From NCBI RefSeq assembly GCF_023283945.1, contig NZ_JAKIKW010000002.1:62001-126000 (forward strand): 64,000 nt of DNA, written 5' to 3'. This DNA comes from Shewanella gelidimarina (lineage in GTDB: Bacteria > Pseudomonadota > Gammaproteobacteria > Enterobacterales > Shewanellaceae). Every line of letters begins with the position of its first letter. Position 1 is the first letter of the stretch. A model generated the notes under the pieces. The model did not search any database. It was not told where the DNA came from and saw only the letters and a list, made by a program, of their open reading frames with translations. Below are positions 34,788 through 43,990 of the stretch, in pieces. A program made the translations under genes and the position numbers.

Positions 34788-35600
34788 AACATCAGCTGGT
34801 TTTGTCATAGCGACTAAATCGCAGTGACACTCAGGAACTCTCCTGCGAAGCTGGCATAAACCTAGCTCACTTCGCCTTAGACATACTTCGAGTGGGTATG
34901 GGAATAACTTGGCAGTGATGCACTTTGTTGTTTGAGCTATAAATGACTCGCGGTGGACTAAGCGAATAAGACTTTTTCATATTAACTTTGATCACTTTAT
35001 CGCTCATTCGGTACACCGCTGGAGTTTCCGACATTGTTTGCCTCAGATATGGTCATGGGTTCGCTATCAAGTATTACTGCTCTACCGACAGCTTGCCTTA
35101 ATTCACCTCGGAATTCTGATTACCTAATCGATCTGTTTTACTGGAATGGTTAAACTTCTCTACTTCCCCTAAATCGTCGCATGGGTTGAATACCTTCGTG
35201 TGTAATAGTTAAAAGCTAGTTCTTTCAGCCGTGAATAAAAATATATTTAAGGGGTATTTGTAGTCGAGAAACAAATAACCCCTTGATAGAGCTAGCTAAC
35301 TGATAGTAAAGCACTTTGTGCGTATCCGCACAAACCTAATTATCACTAATATATGGGTTGCGTCATTTACTTTTAGTGGTTATGTTCATGTTGGTGTTTG
35401 TGAGTTTGAGCTCTGCGCTATTATGGTTTCGTAACTCAAAATCTCCGTGTTTTGCTTAAACTCACCGCCATCGATTCAGCCCATTCAGTGCGTTAAGAGC
35501 TGAGACATATCTGCTTGAAAGACGAATAGCGTCACAAGCAAATCCAACAATATTGCCAGGTTCAATTTTAACCTTGCAACCGTTAATAAGGATTTAAATT
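34788..35600. other. Long non-coding stretch between integrase and alpA-like gene
   Basis: About 810 bases without a supportable gene on either strand. A stem-loop with one bulge occurs at 35250-35285 (AAGGGGTATTTGT pairing with ACAAATAACCCCTT). It should hold the promoter of the operon starting at 35601 and perhaps a small RNA, but no other signal is clear. Confidence 0.4.
35250..35285. other. Bulged stem-loop in island 2 non-coding region
   Basis: AAGGGGTATTTGT and ACAAATAACCCCTT form ~13 pairs with one bulged base and an ~8-base loop. No T run follows, so it is not an ordinary terminator. Could be part of a regulatory RNA or an origin. Confidence 0.4.
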
Positions 35601-35804
35601 ATGGTTGAATATCTTCAACAACTTCTGACTCAAAAGCAAGTGTGCGGGTCACTCCGCGTCGGACGGACTTGGCTTTGGCGCGCAGAAAAAGAGGGGCGTT
35701 ATCCCAAGGGAATCCGGCTCACTCGGCGTTGCGTTAGGTATCGTGCCGACCTCCATGAACAGTTTATCAATGGTGATTGGACGGAGGCAGCGAATGATGA
35801 CTAA
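35601..35804 (+). CDS. AlpA-family DNA-binding regulator
   Basis: A 67-residue protein with an AAGGA ribosome site. The pattern LLTQKQVCGSLRVGRTWLWR is the AlpA/MerR-like winged helix-turn-helix, followed by YPKGIRLTRRCVRYRADLHEQ (in part), the usual DNA-contacting wing. AlpA of CP4-57 activates its integrase and excision. The last codons overlap the start of the next gene. Confidence 0.85.
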   Translation: MVEYLQQLLTQKQVCGSLRVGRTWLWRAEKEGRYPKGIRLTRRCVRYRADLHEQFINGDWTEAANDD

Positions 35805-35810
35805 TTTCGA
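35786..35810 (+). repeat. 25-bp direct repeat, copy 1
   Basis: GGCAGCGAATGATGACTAAT plus TTCGA, spanning the alpA-like stop and the next start. Identical to 36270-36294. Confidence 0.85.
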
Positions 35811-36288
35811 TTGTGTTTTTGGCTGTTTTCAGCCCAAAAGACTGACAATCCCCTTTACTCTGGACTCGCTTGAACAACAGGCGCCGGAGGTATTTAAGGA
35901 GCTTTCCAATATGGAAAGTGAATTAAGGACTGTGATGTTAATCTTTCTAAATGGCGGCACTACAGCGCCTGCAGGCTACTGCATCGCAGACCACGAATGT
36001 ATTAAGGAAGACACCACCATCAGTGGGCTACGCACTAAATGTTTTGTCGATATAGAGACGGTAAGAATCTGGAAGAATCAGAGCATACACCGGATGTCCG
36101 ATGAGCTGATTTTCGAGTTCTTTAACGACAGAGATACGATGAGGCGGCGAGTTAGCGCTTCAGTCTTTGCGGGTAAAACAAAACGGTTAGAAAAGGGAGT
36201 ACTCGACGCCAAGCAGAAGCTGGGATTTGATCGGGTTATGGCAATATTAACTGGAGGGGATCCAAGCGTGGCAGCGAATGATGACTAA
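35794..36288 (+). CDS. Hypothetical protein coupled to the AlpA-like regulator
   Basis: A 164-residue protein. ATG 35794 has GGAGG seven bases upstream and overlaps the alpA-like stop by 11 bases. No signal peptide or membrane segment. It has an APAGYCIADHEC stretch and a basic C-terminal half. Both this protein and the AlpA-like one end A-A-N-D-D, because the 25-bp junction sequence is repeated at its 3' end, followed by a 16-codon remnant of a like gene. No family recognised. Confidence 0.6.
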   Translation: MMTNFDCVFGCFQPKRLTIPFTLDSLEQQAPEVFKELSNMESELRTVMLIFLNGGTTAPAGYCIADHECIKEDTTISGLRTKCFVDIETVRIWKNQSIHRMSDELIFEFFNDRDTMRRRVSASVFAGKTKRLEKGVLDAKQKLGFDRVMAILTGGDPSVAANDD

Positions 36289-36294
36289 TTTCGA
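36270..36294 (+). repeat. 25-bp direct repeat, copy 2
   Basis: Identical to 35786-35810. It spans the stop of the 35794 gene and begins a second, truncated MMTNF-type frame. Confidence 0.85.
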
Positions 36295-36330
36295 GCGTAT
36301 TTTATTGAAGGGGGAGATCTCAATGTGATA
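36280..36330 (+). pseudogene. 16-codon remnant of a duplicated MMTNF gene
   Basis: The repeat brings a fresh ATG-ATG start encoding MMTNFERILLKGEISM and then a stop. It resembles the first five residues of the preceding gene (MMTNF) only. The likely explanation is a tandem duplication with loss of the second copy. Confidence 0.4.
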
Positions 36331-36351
36331 GCAACGATTGCGAAATGAAAA

Positions 36352-36379
36352 ACGACCCTGAGTAGAAACTCAGAGTCGT
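36352..36379. other. Hairpin 1 upstream of the Gp2-like gene
   Basis: ACGACCCTGAGT pairs with ACTCAGAGTCGT (one mismatch, four-base loop). No long T run follows. Confidence 0.55.
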
Positions 36380-36389
36380 CCGTTTAACA

Positions 36390-36427
36390 GGCTGAGGTGT
36401 GAAGTTTGGAGACCTATCACCTCAGCC
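36390..36427. other. Hairpin 2 upstream of the Gp2-like gene
   Basis: GGCTGAGGTG pairs perfectly with CACCTCAGCC across an 18-base loop. Two strong hairpins in 80 bases ahead of an HUH-like gene could mark a nicking origin; they could also be a terminator pair. Confidence 0.55.
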
Positions 36428-36447
36428 TCTTCAGAGAATAACACCTT

Positions 36448-36693
36448 ATGAATAATATTCCAGCTGGAAGGCTAACTCACGCCTGTTATAAAATTATCTT
36501 AGGCACCATCTTTACTCATGTTGACTTTACCCGTGAGAACAAACTGCAACATCAGTTCGAGGTTTCTTACCCCGGAAAATTCAAATTATCAGCCGAACAA
36601 ACCGCATCACCACAGGCTTTCAGCCTATGGGACAACTTGCGAGTCAGTGGGTATTTAATAATATCTATGAGAGGTTGTTCCTTATGTATTTAA
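36448..36693 (+). CDS. Hypothetical small protein overlapping the Gp2-like gene
   Basis: An 81-residue frame starting at ATG after GAGAATAACACC. Its stop (ATGTATTTAA) overlaps the likely start of the Gp2-like gene at 36684, an arrangement typical of coupled genes. The sequence has no recognised domain and the ribosome site is weak. It might be a chance frame. Confidence 0.4.
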   Translation: MNNIPAGRLTHACYKIILGTIFTHVDFTRENKLQHQFEVSYPGKFKLSAEQTASPQAFSLWDNLRVSGYLIISMRGCSLCI

Positions 36694-37250
36694 GTCATTC
36701 CCGTGTAATTGAGTGGGGCGCTTCGCTATATTTGGTCAATGCCAAGGTGAGTGGGTGCTACACAAAGATGTTAAAAAGTATGATGGGCCAACTATTCAAC
36801 ATGCTTAGTCATCATAATAAACTGCATGCATTGCGCTTCGATCTACATCAAGCAAAATATCAGCCAGACAATAAACGGATCACCAGATTCAATCGAAACC
36901 TGTTTAAACGGTTAAAGCGGAAGTATGGTGTTAAACGTATCGGTTATTTCTGGGTTAGAGAGCAAGAGACTGCCCCTGCACCGCATTATCATTGTGTACT
37001 GTTTCTTGATGGTAGCAAGGTAGATTATCCCAATCTGGTACTGCGTTATATCCGTGAGGTGTGGCTGAACATGAGCGGCAGTTATTTTGTGCCCAAGCAT
37101 TGCTTTTACAATTTTCATCGCTCAGATGACGCGCGTATTAGAAAGGTTATCTACCGGATAAGTTACCTTGCTAAAGGCAGAGGTAAAGGTAATCGCCCAC
37201 CGCAAACCAAAGACTCCTCGCCAAGTCGTATCAAGCAGAAAGTACCTTAA
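36684..37250 (+). CDS. Inovirus Gp2 / YagK-YfjJ family protein (HUH-like replication protein)
   Basis: A 188-residue protein from ATG 36684 (MYLSHSRVIEWG); an upstream ATG at 36627 overlaps the previous frame more. It contains GYFWVREQETAPAPHYHCVL at ~92-111, where HYH is an HUH-type metal motif, and a late RKVIYRISYLAKG with candidate catalytic tyrosines. The family occurs in inoviruses and P4-like satellites (YfjJ, YagK). It may nick DNA to start rolling-circle replication of the element. Confidence 0.75.
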   Translation: MYLSHSRVIEWGASLYLVNAKVSGCYTKMLKSMMGQLFNMLSHHNKLHALRFDLHQAKYQPDNKRITRFNRNLFKRLKRKYGVKRIGYFWVREQETAPAPHYHCVLFLDGSKVDYPNLVLRYIREVWLNMSGSYFVPKHCFYNFHRSDDARIRKVIYRISYLAKGRGKGNRPPQTKDSSPSRIKQKVP

Positions 37251-37537
37251 CTCAACTAGATAAAACTAGAATGAAAATCGGTACAGCTGGGTTGTTTATG
37301 GTTGCTACTTCGCGTGATGAGTTCGATTTAGGGTCGTTAGTTGTAGGGCACAAATTTCGTGTAAAAATGCCATCGATTAAATAGAGAGATGCAGTACACA
37401 TTAACAAGTTTAAGTCAGTTTCATTGTGCCTAATAGAACTTACCAGTACACTCTCCGGCACAATTAAACATCTTATCGCCACTCGCATTTTTAATGGCGC
37501 AGCATTCAGCTTTAGCTTTCAGTTTCGGGACTCAATA

Positions 37538-39448
37538 ATGACTAACAAGCTCACTCTTCAAACCCTTGAATCTTTTCTGTGGGAAACCGCCGACATTCTT
37601 CGCGGCAATATGGATGCGTCTGAATTTAAAGACTACATCTTCGGCATGATGTTCCTCAAGCGTCTGTCTGATGCCTTCGATGAAGAGCGCGAGAAGGTGG
37701 TTCAATACTATCTCGATAAGGGTAAGACCCAGGCACAAGCAGAAGAGTTAGCCGAGGATGAAGATGAGTACGATGACACCTTCTTCATGCCTGCTATCGC
37801 CCGTTGGTCAGTGCTGAAAGATCTGAAGCACAACATAGGTGAGGCGCTTAATACCGCCGCCGAAGCGATTGAAGAGCACAACTCAAGCCTTGAAGGCGTG
37901 CTAGTCACTATCGATTTCAATATCAAGAACAAGCTGTCTGATAAGAAGCTGCAAGACTTGCTATCGCACTTCAATAAACACCGCCTGCGTAATGCAGACT
38001 TCGAGCGCCCCGACTTATTGGGCACCGCTTACGAATACTTGATCAAGATGTTCGCCGATAGCGCGGGTAAGAAGGGCGGTGAGTTCTATACCCCGAGTGA
38101 AGTGGTACAGCTACTAGTGTCACTGCTTAAGCCCCATGCGGGTATGCGTATCTATGACCCGACCTCAGGTTCGGGCGGTATGTTGGTACAAATGCGCAAC
38201 TATCTAGCCGTCCATGGTGAGAACGCTGCTAACTTGTCACTGTATGGTCAGGAGATGAACCTCAATACCTGGGCAATCTGTAAGATGAACATGTTCTTGC
38301 ATGGGGTACACAGTGCTGATATCCGTAAGGGCGATACCTTGCGCGAGCCTAAGCACACTCAAGGCGGTGAGCTGATGCACTTTGACCGCGTTATCGCTAA
38401 CCCGCCTTTCTCCCTCAAAAAGTGGGGCAAGGATGAATGCGATAACGATGGTTTCGGTCGCTTCCCTTACGGCACACCGCCAAAAGATGCCGGTGACTTA
38501 GCCTTCGTGCAGCACATGATAGCCAGTACCAATAACGATGGCATGGTCGGTGTAGTGATGCCGCATGGGGTGTTATTTCGTGGTTCAAGCGAGAAAGCGA
38601 TTCGCCAAGGCATTCTAGAAGATGACCTGCTTGAAGCGGTTGTCGGTCTGCCATCAGGTTTGTTCTATGGTACGGGTATTCCAGCGTGTTTGTTGATCAT
38701 CAATAAGCAAAAGCCTGCAGCACGTAAAGGCAAGGTACTGTTCATCAACAGTGAGCTTGAGTTTGAAGAGGGTAAAAACCAGAACAAGCTTCGTCCACGA
38801 GATATTACCAAGATCGTCGAAACATTTGAGTGCTACGCCGAGATTAAGCGTTACTCAAAATTGGTCGAACTGAGCGAGATAGCGGACAACGACTATAACC
38901 TCAACATTCGCCGCTACGCCGACACCTCGCCACCAGCAGAGATCTTTGATGTACGCGCCATCCTTCACGGCGGTGTCCCTGTACGTGAAGTGGAAGATAC
39001 TTACATTAGGGACGAAATCTTAAAGGGTTTTGATGTCAGTGTGGTGTTTGAGCCCAAAAGTGAAGGCTACTACGCATTTAAGCCTGAAATCGAAACCAAA
39101 GAACAGATCCGCCCGCTTGTCGAGAGCAGCCTTGAGCGTGTTGAGAGCTCTGAGCTAGCGCCTGCGGCTCTTAATGAGAGTGCGTCTGCGACGGTTCTTG
39201 GAAAAAGTGCGCCTGCGGCGGGAGTGGTATTAGCCCAGCTAGAGCGCTGGTGGGATAAGTACCACGTATCACTCCACCAGCTCGATGCAGAAGTGACTGA
39301 AGCTGAGCAAGTGATGCAAGGCTACCTGAAGGAGCTGGGTTACGATGTGCACGACTGCAAGGATGCAGGAGGTAGAGCAACGTCGGGAACAGTTGCCGAG
39401 GATGCACAAGTACTGCGAGCGAATGGATGCGCAGGAGCGGTTGAGTAA
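37538..39448 (+). CDS. hsdM: Type I restriction enzyme, modification subunit HsdM
   Basis: A 636-residue N6-adenine methyltransferase subunit. ATG 37538 ([20 protein letters not shown]) begins at the usual HsdM N-terminal helix; the 38 codons upstream are not protein-like. SAM motif [10 protein letters not shown] at ~205 and catalytic NPPF at ~288. The C-terminal ~100 residues include a low-complexity Ala/Ser linker ([20 protein letters not shown]) and end in a helical region. hsdS starts on its stop codon. Longer than typical HsdM (~500-530). Confidence 0.95.
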   Translation: MTNKLTLQTLESFLWETADILRGNMDASEFKDYIFGMMFLKRLSDAFDEEREKVVQYYLDKGKTQAQAEELAEDEDEYDDTFFMPAIARWSVLKDLKHNIGEALNTAAEAIEEHNSSLEGVLVTIDFNIKNKLSDKKLQDLLSHFNKHRLRNADFERPDLLGTAYEYLIKMFADSAGKKGGEFYTPSEVVQLLVSLLKPHAGMRIYDPTSGSGGMLVQMRNYLAVHGENAANLSLYGQEMNLNTWAICKMNMFLHGVHSADIRKGDTLREPKHTQGGELMHFDRVIANPPFSLKKWGKDECDNDGFGRFPYGTPPKDAGDLAFVQHMIASTNNDGMVGVVMPHGVLFRGSSEKAIRQGILEDDLLEAVVGLPSGLFYGTGIPACLLIINKQKPAARKGKVLFINSELEFEEGKNQNKLRPRDITKIVETFECYAEIKRYSKLVELSEIADNDYNLNIRRYADTSPPAEIFDVRAILHGGVPVREVEDTYIRDEILKGFDVSVVFEPKSEGYYAFKPEIETKEQIRPLVESSLERVESSELAPAALNESASATVLGKSAPAAGVVLAQLERWWDKYHVSLHQLDAEVTEAEQVMQGYLKELGYDVHDCKDAGGRATSGTVAEDAQVLRANGCAGAVE

Positions 39449-40734
39449 TGGCTAATTCGAATGCTGTTCCTACCGGGTGGGGAATCTCAAAAATTAATGA
39501 CACATGCGAGATCTTGGACTCAAAACGTATTCCATTAAATTCACAGGAACGCGCAAAAAGAGTAGGTATCTATCCATATTATGGAGCTAATGGTGTTCAA
39601 GGTTACATCGATGATTATATTTTTGAAGGAGAACATGTCCTTTTAGCTGAAGATGGAGGTAATTTTGACCAGTGGGAACATAGACCTATATCGTACCTCG
39701 TTGATGGAAAGTTTTGGGTCAATAATCATGCTCATATTTTAAAAGCCAAATATGAGAATATAACTAAATTTATGCACTACAGTCTGGTGCATAAAAATAT
39801 TTTGAAGCATATCAATGGTGGAACTAGAGCGAAATTGAATCAATCTGACATGAGAGATATTCAGTTTTTGCGTCCCCCACTCCCAGAACAGCAAAAAATT
39901 GCTGCGATCTTGACTTCTGTGGATGAGGTGATTGAAAAGACCCAAGCGCAAATCGATAAGCTTAAAGACCTCAAAACCGCCATGATGCAAACGCTGTTGA
40001 CGAACGGTGTTGGCACTAAGCAAGGCGACGCTACTCTTAACAATAGCACTGCTAGTAGAGAACGTTACATTCCCCACACCGAGTTCAAAGACTCACCCGT
40101 CGGCAGAATACCCAAGAGCTGGGAGGTTGTAAGGCTTAAGCAAATGATGCTTCAAATAAGGGATGGTAACTATGGGGCTGATTACCCTAAAGCATCTGAA
40201 ATGCTTGATGAAGGCGTACCATTTTTGACATCAACAGTAGTAGGTAATGATCAAAAGGTTAACCTTTCGAAGCTTAAGTTTATTTCTAAGGAAAAGCATT
40301 TTCAGCTTGCTAAAGCACACATTAAGACTAACGACGTACTTTTTACCAACCGAGGTGCAAATGTAGGTAATGTTGCATTGGTTCCTGAAGTACTTGAAGA
40401 CGCCAATATTGGACCGCAACTTACATTCCTTCGCGTTAATGAACATAAAGTGACTTCATTATTTTTGTACATTGCACTTCAATCTGATTATTTCAAAAAG
40501 CAACTGCGTCAGCTTGATTCGGGGAGTGCAATGAACTTCTTTGGGATTGGTACAACTGAAAAGTTTATATTTGCAGTGCCTCCTCTCATTGAGCAAGAGG
40601 AAATCGCGCATTCTATATATTCGTCAATGATAAAAGTCGACAAACTTAATGAAAAACTTAAACAAATCAAAGCTCTAAAAAAAGCCCTGATGCAAGATCT
40701 ACTCACGGGTAAGGTGCGCGTGAAAGTCGATTAA
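39448..40734 (+). CDS. hsdS: Type I restriction enzyme, specificity subunit HsdS
   Basis: A 428-residue subunit with two target-recognition domains. TRD1 is ~1-145 and TRD2 is ~210-365. Each is followed by a helical spacer: LPEQQKIAAILTSVDEVIEK at ~148 and a second one with LMQDLLTGKVRV near the end. Its ATG overlaps the hsdM stop. It decides which bipartite DNA sequence the complex methylates and cuts. The recognised sequence cannot be predicted from this. Confidence 0.95.
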   Translation: MANSNAVPTGWGISKINDTCEILDSKRIPLNSQERAKRVGIYPYYGANGVQGYIDDYIFEGEHVLLAEDGGNFDQWEHRPISYLVDGKFWVNNHAHILKAKYENITKFMHYSLVHKNILKHINGGTRAKLNQSDMRDIQFLRPPLPEQQKIAAILTSVDEVIEKTQAQIDKLKDLKTAMMQTLLTNGVGTKQGDATLNNSTASRERYIPHTEFKDSPVGRIPKSWEVVRLKQMMLQIRDGNYGADYPKASEMLDEGVPFLTSTVVGNDQKVNLSKLKFISKEKHFQLAKAHIKTNDVLFTNRGANVGNVALVPEVLEDANIGPQLTFLRVNEHKVTSLFLYIALQSDYFKKQLRQLDSGSAMNFFGIGTTEKFIFAVPPLIEQEEIAHSIYSSMIKVDKLNEKLKQIKALKKALMQDLLTGKVRVKVD

Positions 40735-40799
40735 CAAGCTGCATAACTTAGCTATTGAGTAACAAGACAATACATATAAGCACAACAGCAAGGATAACC

Positions 40800-42164
40800 A
40801 TGAGCAAGGACGCTTTGCCGCAATCAAGCCAGTATCCCCAAACCACAGAGGCTAAAACATCATTGCCTATTGAAAGATATGATGGTTCGGCTACCTTATA
40901 CGATTATCTAGCCGATGGTTTAGAAAGTATTTTTGAGCAGGGTGATAAGTTGCGCTTTAGCAAATTTGGAACCCAATCAGCATACTTGCCCTCATGGGCA
41001 ACCGTTATGCAGCTTTTGGGCTGGACGAACCCAAGTTTAAAGATGTTATCTTTTATAGAAGGTCATACAGGCGTGCCTTTAAAGGTATCTAGAACGGCAC
41101 GTTATGACTTGTTCACTCAAAAAGGAGTGGCTGAAAGAGCTGGTTTTGAAGTTTTCAATTGGATGACGACAGCGGCAGACCCCTTCTTTAAGCAATCTTG
41201 TTCAAAGCTCCAACTCGATATGGATAGAGCTAGCAAAGTAGGTTCTAACGCAGGAGATTGGTTGTCAGGGGTTGCGGGGTATAAAGCTAAAGCAAAATTA
41301 GAACATAATGATGATTATTTTGAGTTGGTACCGCTAATAAAGTTTTTAGAGAAACGATGTCGTGAAGACGTAAGCTTTCTTGAATTAGCCAAAAAACAAA
41401 TCAAACAACAGCAGTTAGACACCAATAACCCAAGTATGGCTTGGCAGCTACAGCTACCTTTATGGAATACATCTTCACTTGTAGATGAAACGATACTGAA
41501 TGATTTTTCTTCCCACTTTAAGAAAATAGCTTCAAAAGAGACATATTCAAACACACAAAAGCTATCATTTATTAGTTGTTATTTACCTATATATTTTGAT
41601 TTTTACTTTGGTGCGTTTGCAAGTTTTGAAGTGGGATGCGTGCTTTATTATCGTGATGAGCATGAATCGCTTGAATCAAAGAAAGGCATATTGAATCGAG
41701 CTATTACATCGTACTCGACAACCCCTAAAGTTAAATCGTGTCTTGAGGCGTTATTAGATGAGATTAGAGATGTCATTCCTAACCAAGAACGCAAAATGAC
41801 ATGGACAGATTTAGCTGCTTTTATTCCTGTTAATGTTGATGAAAGTGAGCTTGAATACTCAGCGACGAAGCTTAAACGTAAGAAAGTTGACAGGTTAAAA
41901 GCATGGCGAAATAAAAAAGACTTGCCCACGAACGACTTACTACGGCGATTCTTAGGAAATATATACGAGTCTATAGGGGAGCAAGGCAGTAGTGCTCTTG
42001 GCGATTTGTTTGTGATAGCTACGGGGATTGATAGGCAAGTCACTTATTTGTCAAAGCAAGCTGAGCGGGAAGGTATATCAAAGGGTGAGATAGAGTCTGA
42101 GGTAAGGGCTGTTCTTACCACTTATAATAAGTACTACCAGCACTCACTGAAGCAATATTTATAA
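40800..42164 (+). CDS. Unknown protein within the Type I RM locus
   Basis: A 454-residue protein. ATG 40800 has AAGGA six bases upstream; a TTG 15 codons earlier is less likely. Alpha-beta, no signal peptide, no recognised catalytic motif. It ends in a Lys-rich helical region (KLKRKKVDRLKAWRNKKD) and a C-terminal helix. Ends in a strong terminator, so hsdM-hsdS-this gene is one transcription unit, separate from hsdR. Its position suggests an accessory role in restriction or defence. Confidence 0.65.
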   Translation: MSKDALPQSSQYPQTTEAKTSLPIERYDGSATLYDYLADGLESIFEQGDKLRFSKFGTQSAYLPSWATVMQLLGWTNPSLKMLSFIEGHTGVPLKVSRTARYDLFTQKGVAERAGFEVFNWMTTAADPFFKQSCSKLQLDMDRASKVGSNAGDWLSGVAGYKAKAKLEHNDDYFELVPLIKFLEKRCREDVSFLELAKKQIKQQQLDTNNPSMAWQLQLPLWNTSSLVDETILNDFSSHFKKIASKETYSNTQKLSFISCYLPIYFDFYFGAFASFEVGCVLYYRDEHESLESKKGILNRAITSYSTTPKVKSCLEALLDEIRDVIPNQERKMTWTDLAAFIPVNVDESELEYSATKLKRKKVDRLKAWRNKKDLPTNDLLRRFLGNIYESIGEQGSSALGDLFVIATGIDRQVTYLSKQAEREGISKGEIESEVRAVLTTYNKYYQHSLKQYL

Positions 42165-42200
42165 AAATAGTCGCTGGTTTAGTTAGCGACTATTTTTTAT
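42163..42200 (+). terminator. Terminator after the hsdM-hsdS unit
   Basis: AAAAATAGTCGCT pairs with AGCGACTATTTTT, perfect 13-bp stem with a nine-base loop and T tract. Confidence 0.9.
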
Positions 42201-42255
42201 TTGAGCGGATTGGGCTTAACAATTTTTCTGAAACTGGGCGTTTTTTACGCCATGA

Positions 42256-42375
42256 TTAATCATCAAGCTGATCTTCCCAATCGTCTGGGCGCTCATCTTC
42301 ACCGCGACTTCCCCAGTATTCATCATTATTGGGGTTGAGTTGATTACTATGATTATCATCGTCATGTTTTGACAT
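42256..42375 (-). CDS. Tiny acidic protein (39 residues)
   Basis: Starts ATG 42375 with GGGAGG in the end of the upstream small gene (spacing ~7), and its start lies one base past that gene's stop. Sequence MSKHDDDNHSNQLNPNNDEY..., rich in Asp/Asn, ending DDWEDQLDD. Very acidic and probably disordered. It forms a coupled pair with the basic small protein upstream; a charge-complementary partnership is possible. No family recognised. Confidence 0.6.
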   Translation of the reverse strand: MSKHDDDNHSNQLNPNNDEYWGSRGEDERPDDWEDQLDD

Positions 42376-42376
42376 G

Positions 42377-42532
42377 TTACTTACCTCCCTTTTTACCGCC
42401 GCCAGAGTTCTTAGCTGCCGCACTTTGAGCCTTAGCAGCAAAGCTGCCTTTAGCTACGTTACCTTTCTGAGCTGTCGCGCTTTGAATGCGAGCGGCTGCT
42501 TGAGGTGTCATTGGTGTTTTGTTATTACTCAT
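42377..42532 (-). CDS. Small Ala/Lys-rich SMP-like protein (51 residues)
   Basis: ATG 42532 starts MSNNKTPMTPQAAARIQSAT and ends in a G-G-G-K-K-G-G-K tail. The MTPQAAARIQSA and GSFAAKAQSAAAKN blocks resemble the seed-maturation-protein (SMP) motif found in small bacterial proteins of mobile islands. It is basic, probably helical and disordered, and coupled to the acidic peptide downstream. Function unknown; it is likely too short for routine annotation. Confidence 0.6.
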   Translation of the reverse strand: MSNNKTPMTPQAAARIQSATAQKGNVAKGSFAAKAQSAAAKNSGGGKKGGK

Positions 42533-42757
42533 TGTGTATCTCCAATTTGAAAGTGATGTTGGTAGAAGCCTCTGCCAACGCCGAGAATAATGCCTGAGTA
42601 ATTTGTTGTTGCAGTGGGGGGGGAATTGTCCAAATTGAGATTAATTGAAACTTTTTGAAGGTGAACGAGAAGCCGGTTGCTGTAAATGAGGCTAAGTCAC
42701 GGTACTATTAAAATAATAAGCTTTATATCAAAAGCTTAATGACAGGGATTAGTTAAA

Positions 42758-43915
42758 ATGATAAACGAGCAGTTTTTCAATTACGTCAAATTGTTAGATA
42801 AACAGTATTTTAGAAAGCCACAATACAACCTTTTTAGAGTTCTCCGCTCAGAATCTGACGAAGTGCGCTTACACTCTCGATTTCTAGGTGATTTACTCAA
42901 CCCTAAAGGCGGGCATCAACATGGGGATAGATTACTTCAGCTTTTCTTGCAAAAGTTTGACTTGAGCATTACAACCGACGCGTTGGTTGATGTTGAGTAT
43001 AAGAATATTGATATTCTTATTAGGTCTGGTGACACTGCGATCATCGTTGAAAACAAGATTTATGCAGGTGATCAGAATGAGCAGCTGTCTCGTTACTATG
43101 AAGTGATGATAAGTGAAGGTTTTCGCAATATAGAAATCATCTACCTGACATTAACTGGCTACCCTCCAAGTGATGATAGTACAGCAAACCTCACGAAAGA
43201 GTTTCTTGATGAGCACCTAACTCTTGCAAGTTATGAGCAAGATATTTATGAGTTAATTCATCGTTATATTGAGGTGTCAGCGACTGATGCGCCTTTGCGA
43301 GAAGCTCTCATTCAATATTCAGACATCATTTCTAAATTAACCCACAAACTTGAGAATAAAGAACACATGGAAGAGTTAAAGCAGTTGTTGAAAACAAGCG
43401 ATAACCTAGCGGCAATACCCAATGTTCTCGCTGCATATAACGAAGTCTTGGTTGATTATCAGCTTGATATATGGGAACGAATAGATAAAGGCATTAGCAG
43501 TGAGTTTGGTGATTTACTTGAGGAGTCTGTTACGAAGCAACCAGCACCAAGAAAATTGATCAAGTCATATGTTGAAAATCGTCGCAACTCAAAATATTTG
43601 AACATCAGCACACCGTTAGACGGCTTTAAGAATACCTCACTCCTAGTGGAGCAAGACCATCATATTTATTTTGGGGTTTATTGCTCCGACGGAAATACAA
43701 CTGACAGTTTCTCTCAGATAAAAAGTTTTTCCAGCGACTTAAAAGCAGAAGTTTGGGATAGTATGCCATTAGGGTTTTATGCCGAGCCTCAGATTAACTT
43801 TAAGAATTTAAGCTCTGATGATCTTGCGTATTTATCTAGTGAGAACAATAGACAGGCGTATGCCGACTTCATTATCGCTAAGCTACAGGATGTGGTTTCA
43901 CTGCTTAATCAGTGA
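42758..43915 (+). CDS. PD-(D/E)XK nuclease superfamily protein
   Basis: A 385-residue protein with an AGGGA ribosome site. The catalytic core is NIDILIRSGDTAIIVENKIY at ~88-107, giving the D-x(n)-E-x-K pattern (D at ~90, E-N-K at ~103-105), plus a downstream Q-L-x-R-Y-Y-E. It matches PF14281-type nucleases. A stretch before the core is HSRFLGDLLNPKGGHQHGDR. It sits between the hsdM-hsdS unit and hsdR, probably as an independent defence nuclease. Confidence 0.8.
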   Translation: MINEQFFNYVKLLDKQYFRKPQYNLFRVLRSESDEVRLHSRFLGDLLNPKGGHQHGDRLLQLFLQKFDLSITTDALVDVEYKNIDILIRSGDTAIIVENKIYAGDQNEQLSRYYEVMISEGFRNIEIIYLTLTGYPPSDDSTANLTKEFLDEHLTLASYEQDIYELIHRYIEVSATDAPLREALIQYSDIISKLTHKLENKEHMEELKQLLKTSDNLAAIPNVLAAYNEVLVDYQLDIWERIDKGISSEFGDLLEESVTKQPAPRKLIKSYVENRRNSKYLNISTPLDGFKNTSLLVEQDHHIYFGVYCSDGNTTDSFSQIKSFSSDLKAEVWDSMPLGFYAEPQINFKNLSSDDLAYLSSENNRQAYADFIIAKLQDVVSLLNQ

Positions 43916-43990
43916 ATCAAAAGTAGGTAAGTTCTATTGGCAGTACCAGCGGTATGTATTTTTTCTAAATGATAAGCAGAGCCTGCAGTT

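Noticed and set aside
37271..37384. 37-codon frame between the Gp2-like gene and hsdM
   Set aside because: No ribosome site and no recognisable sequence; not enough to call a gene.
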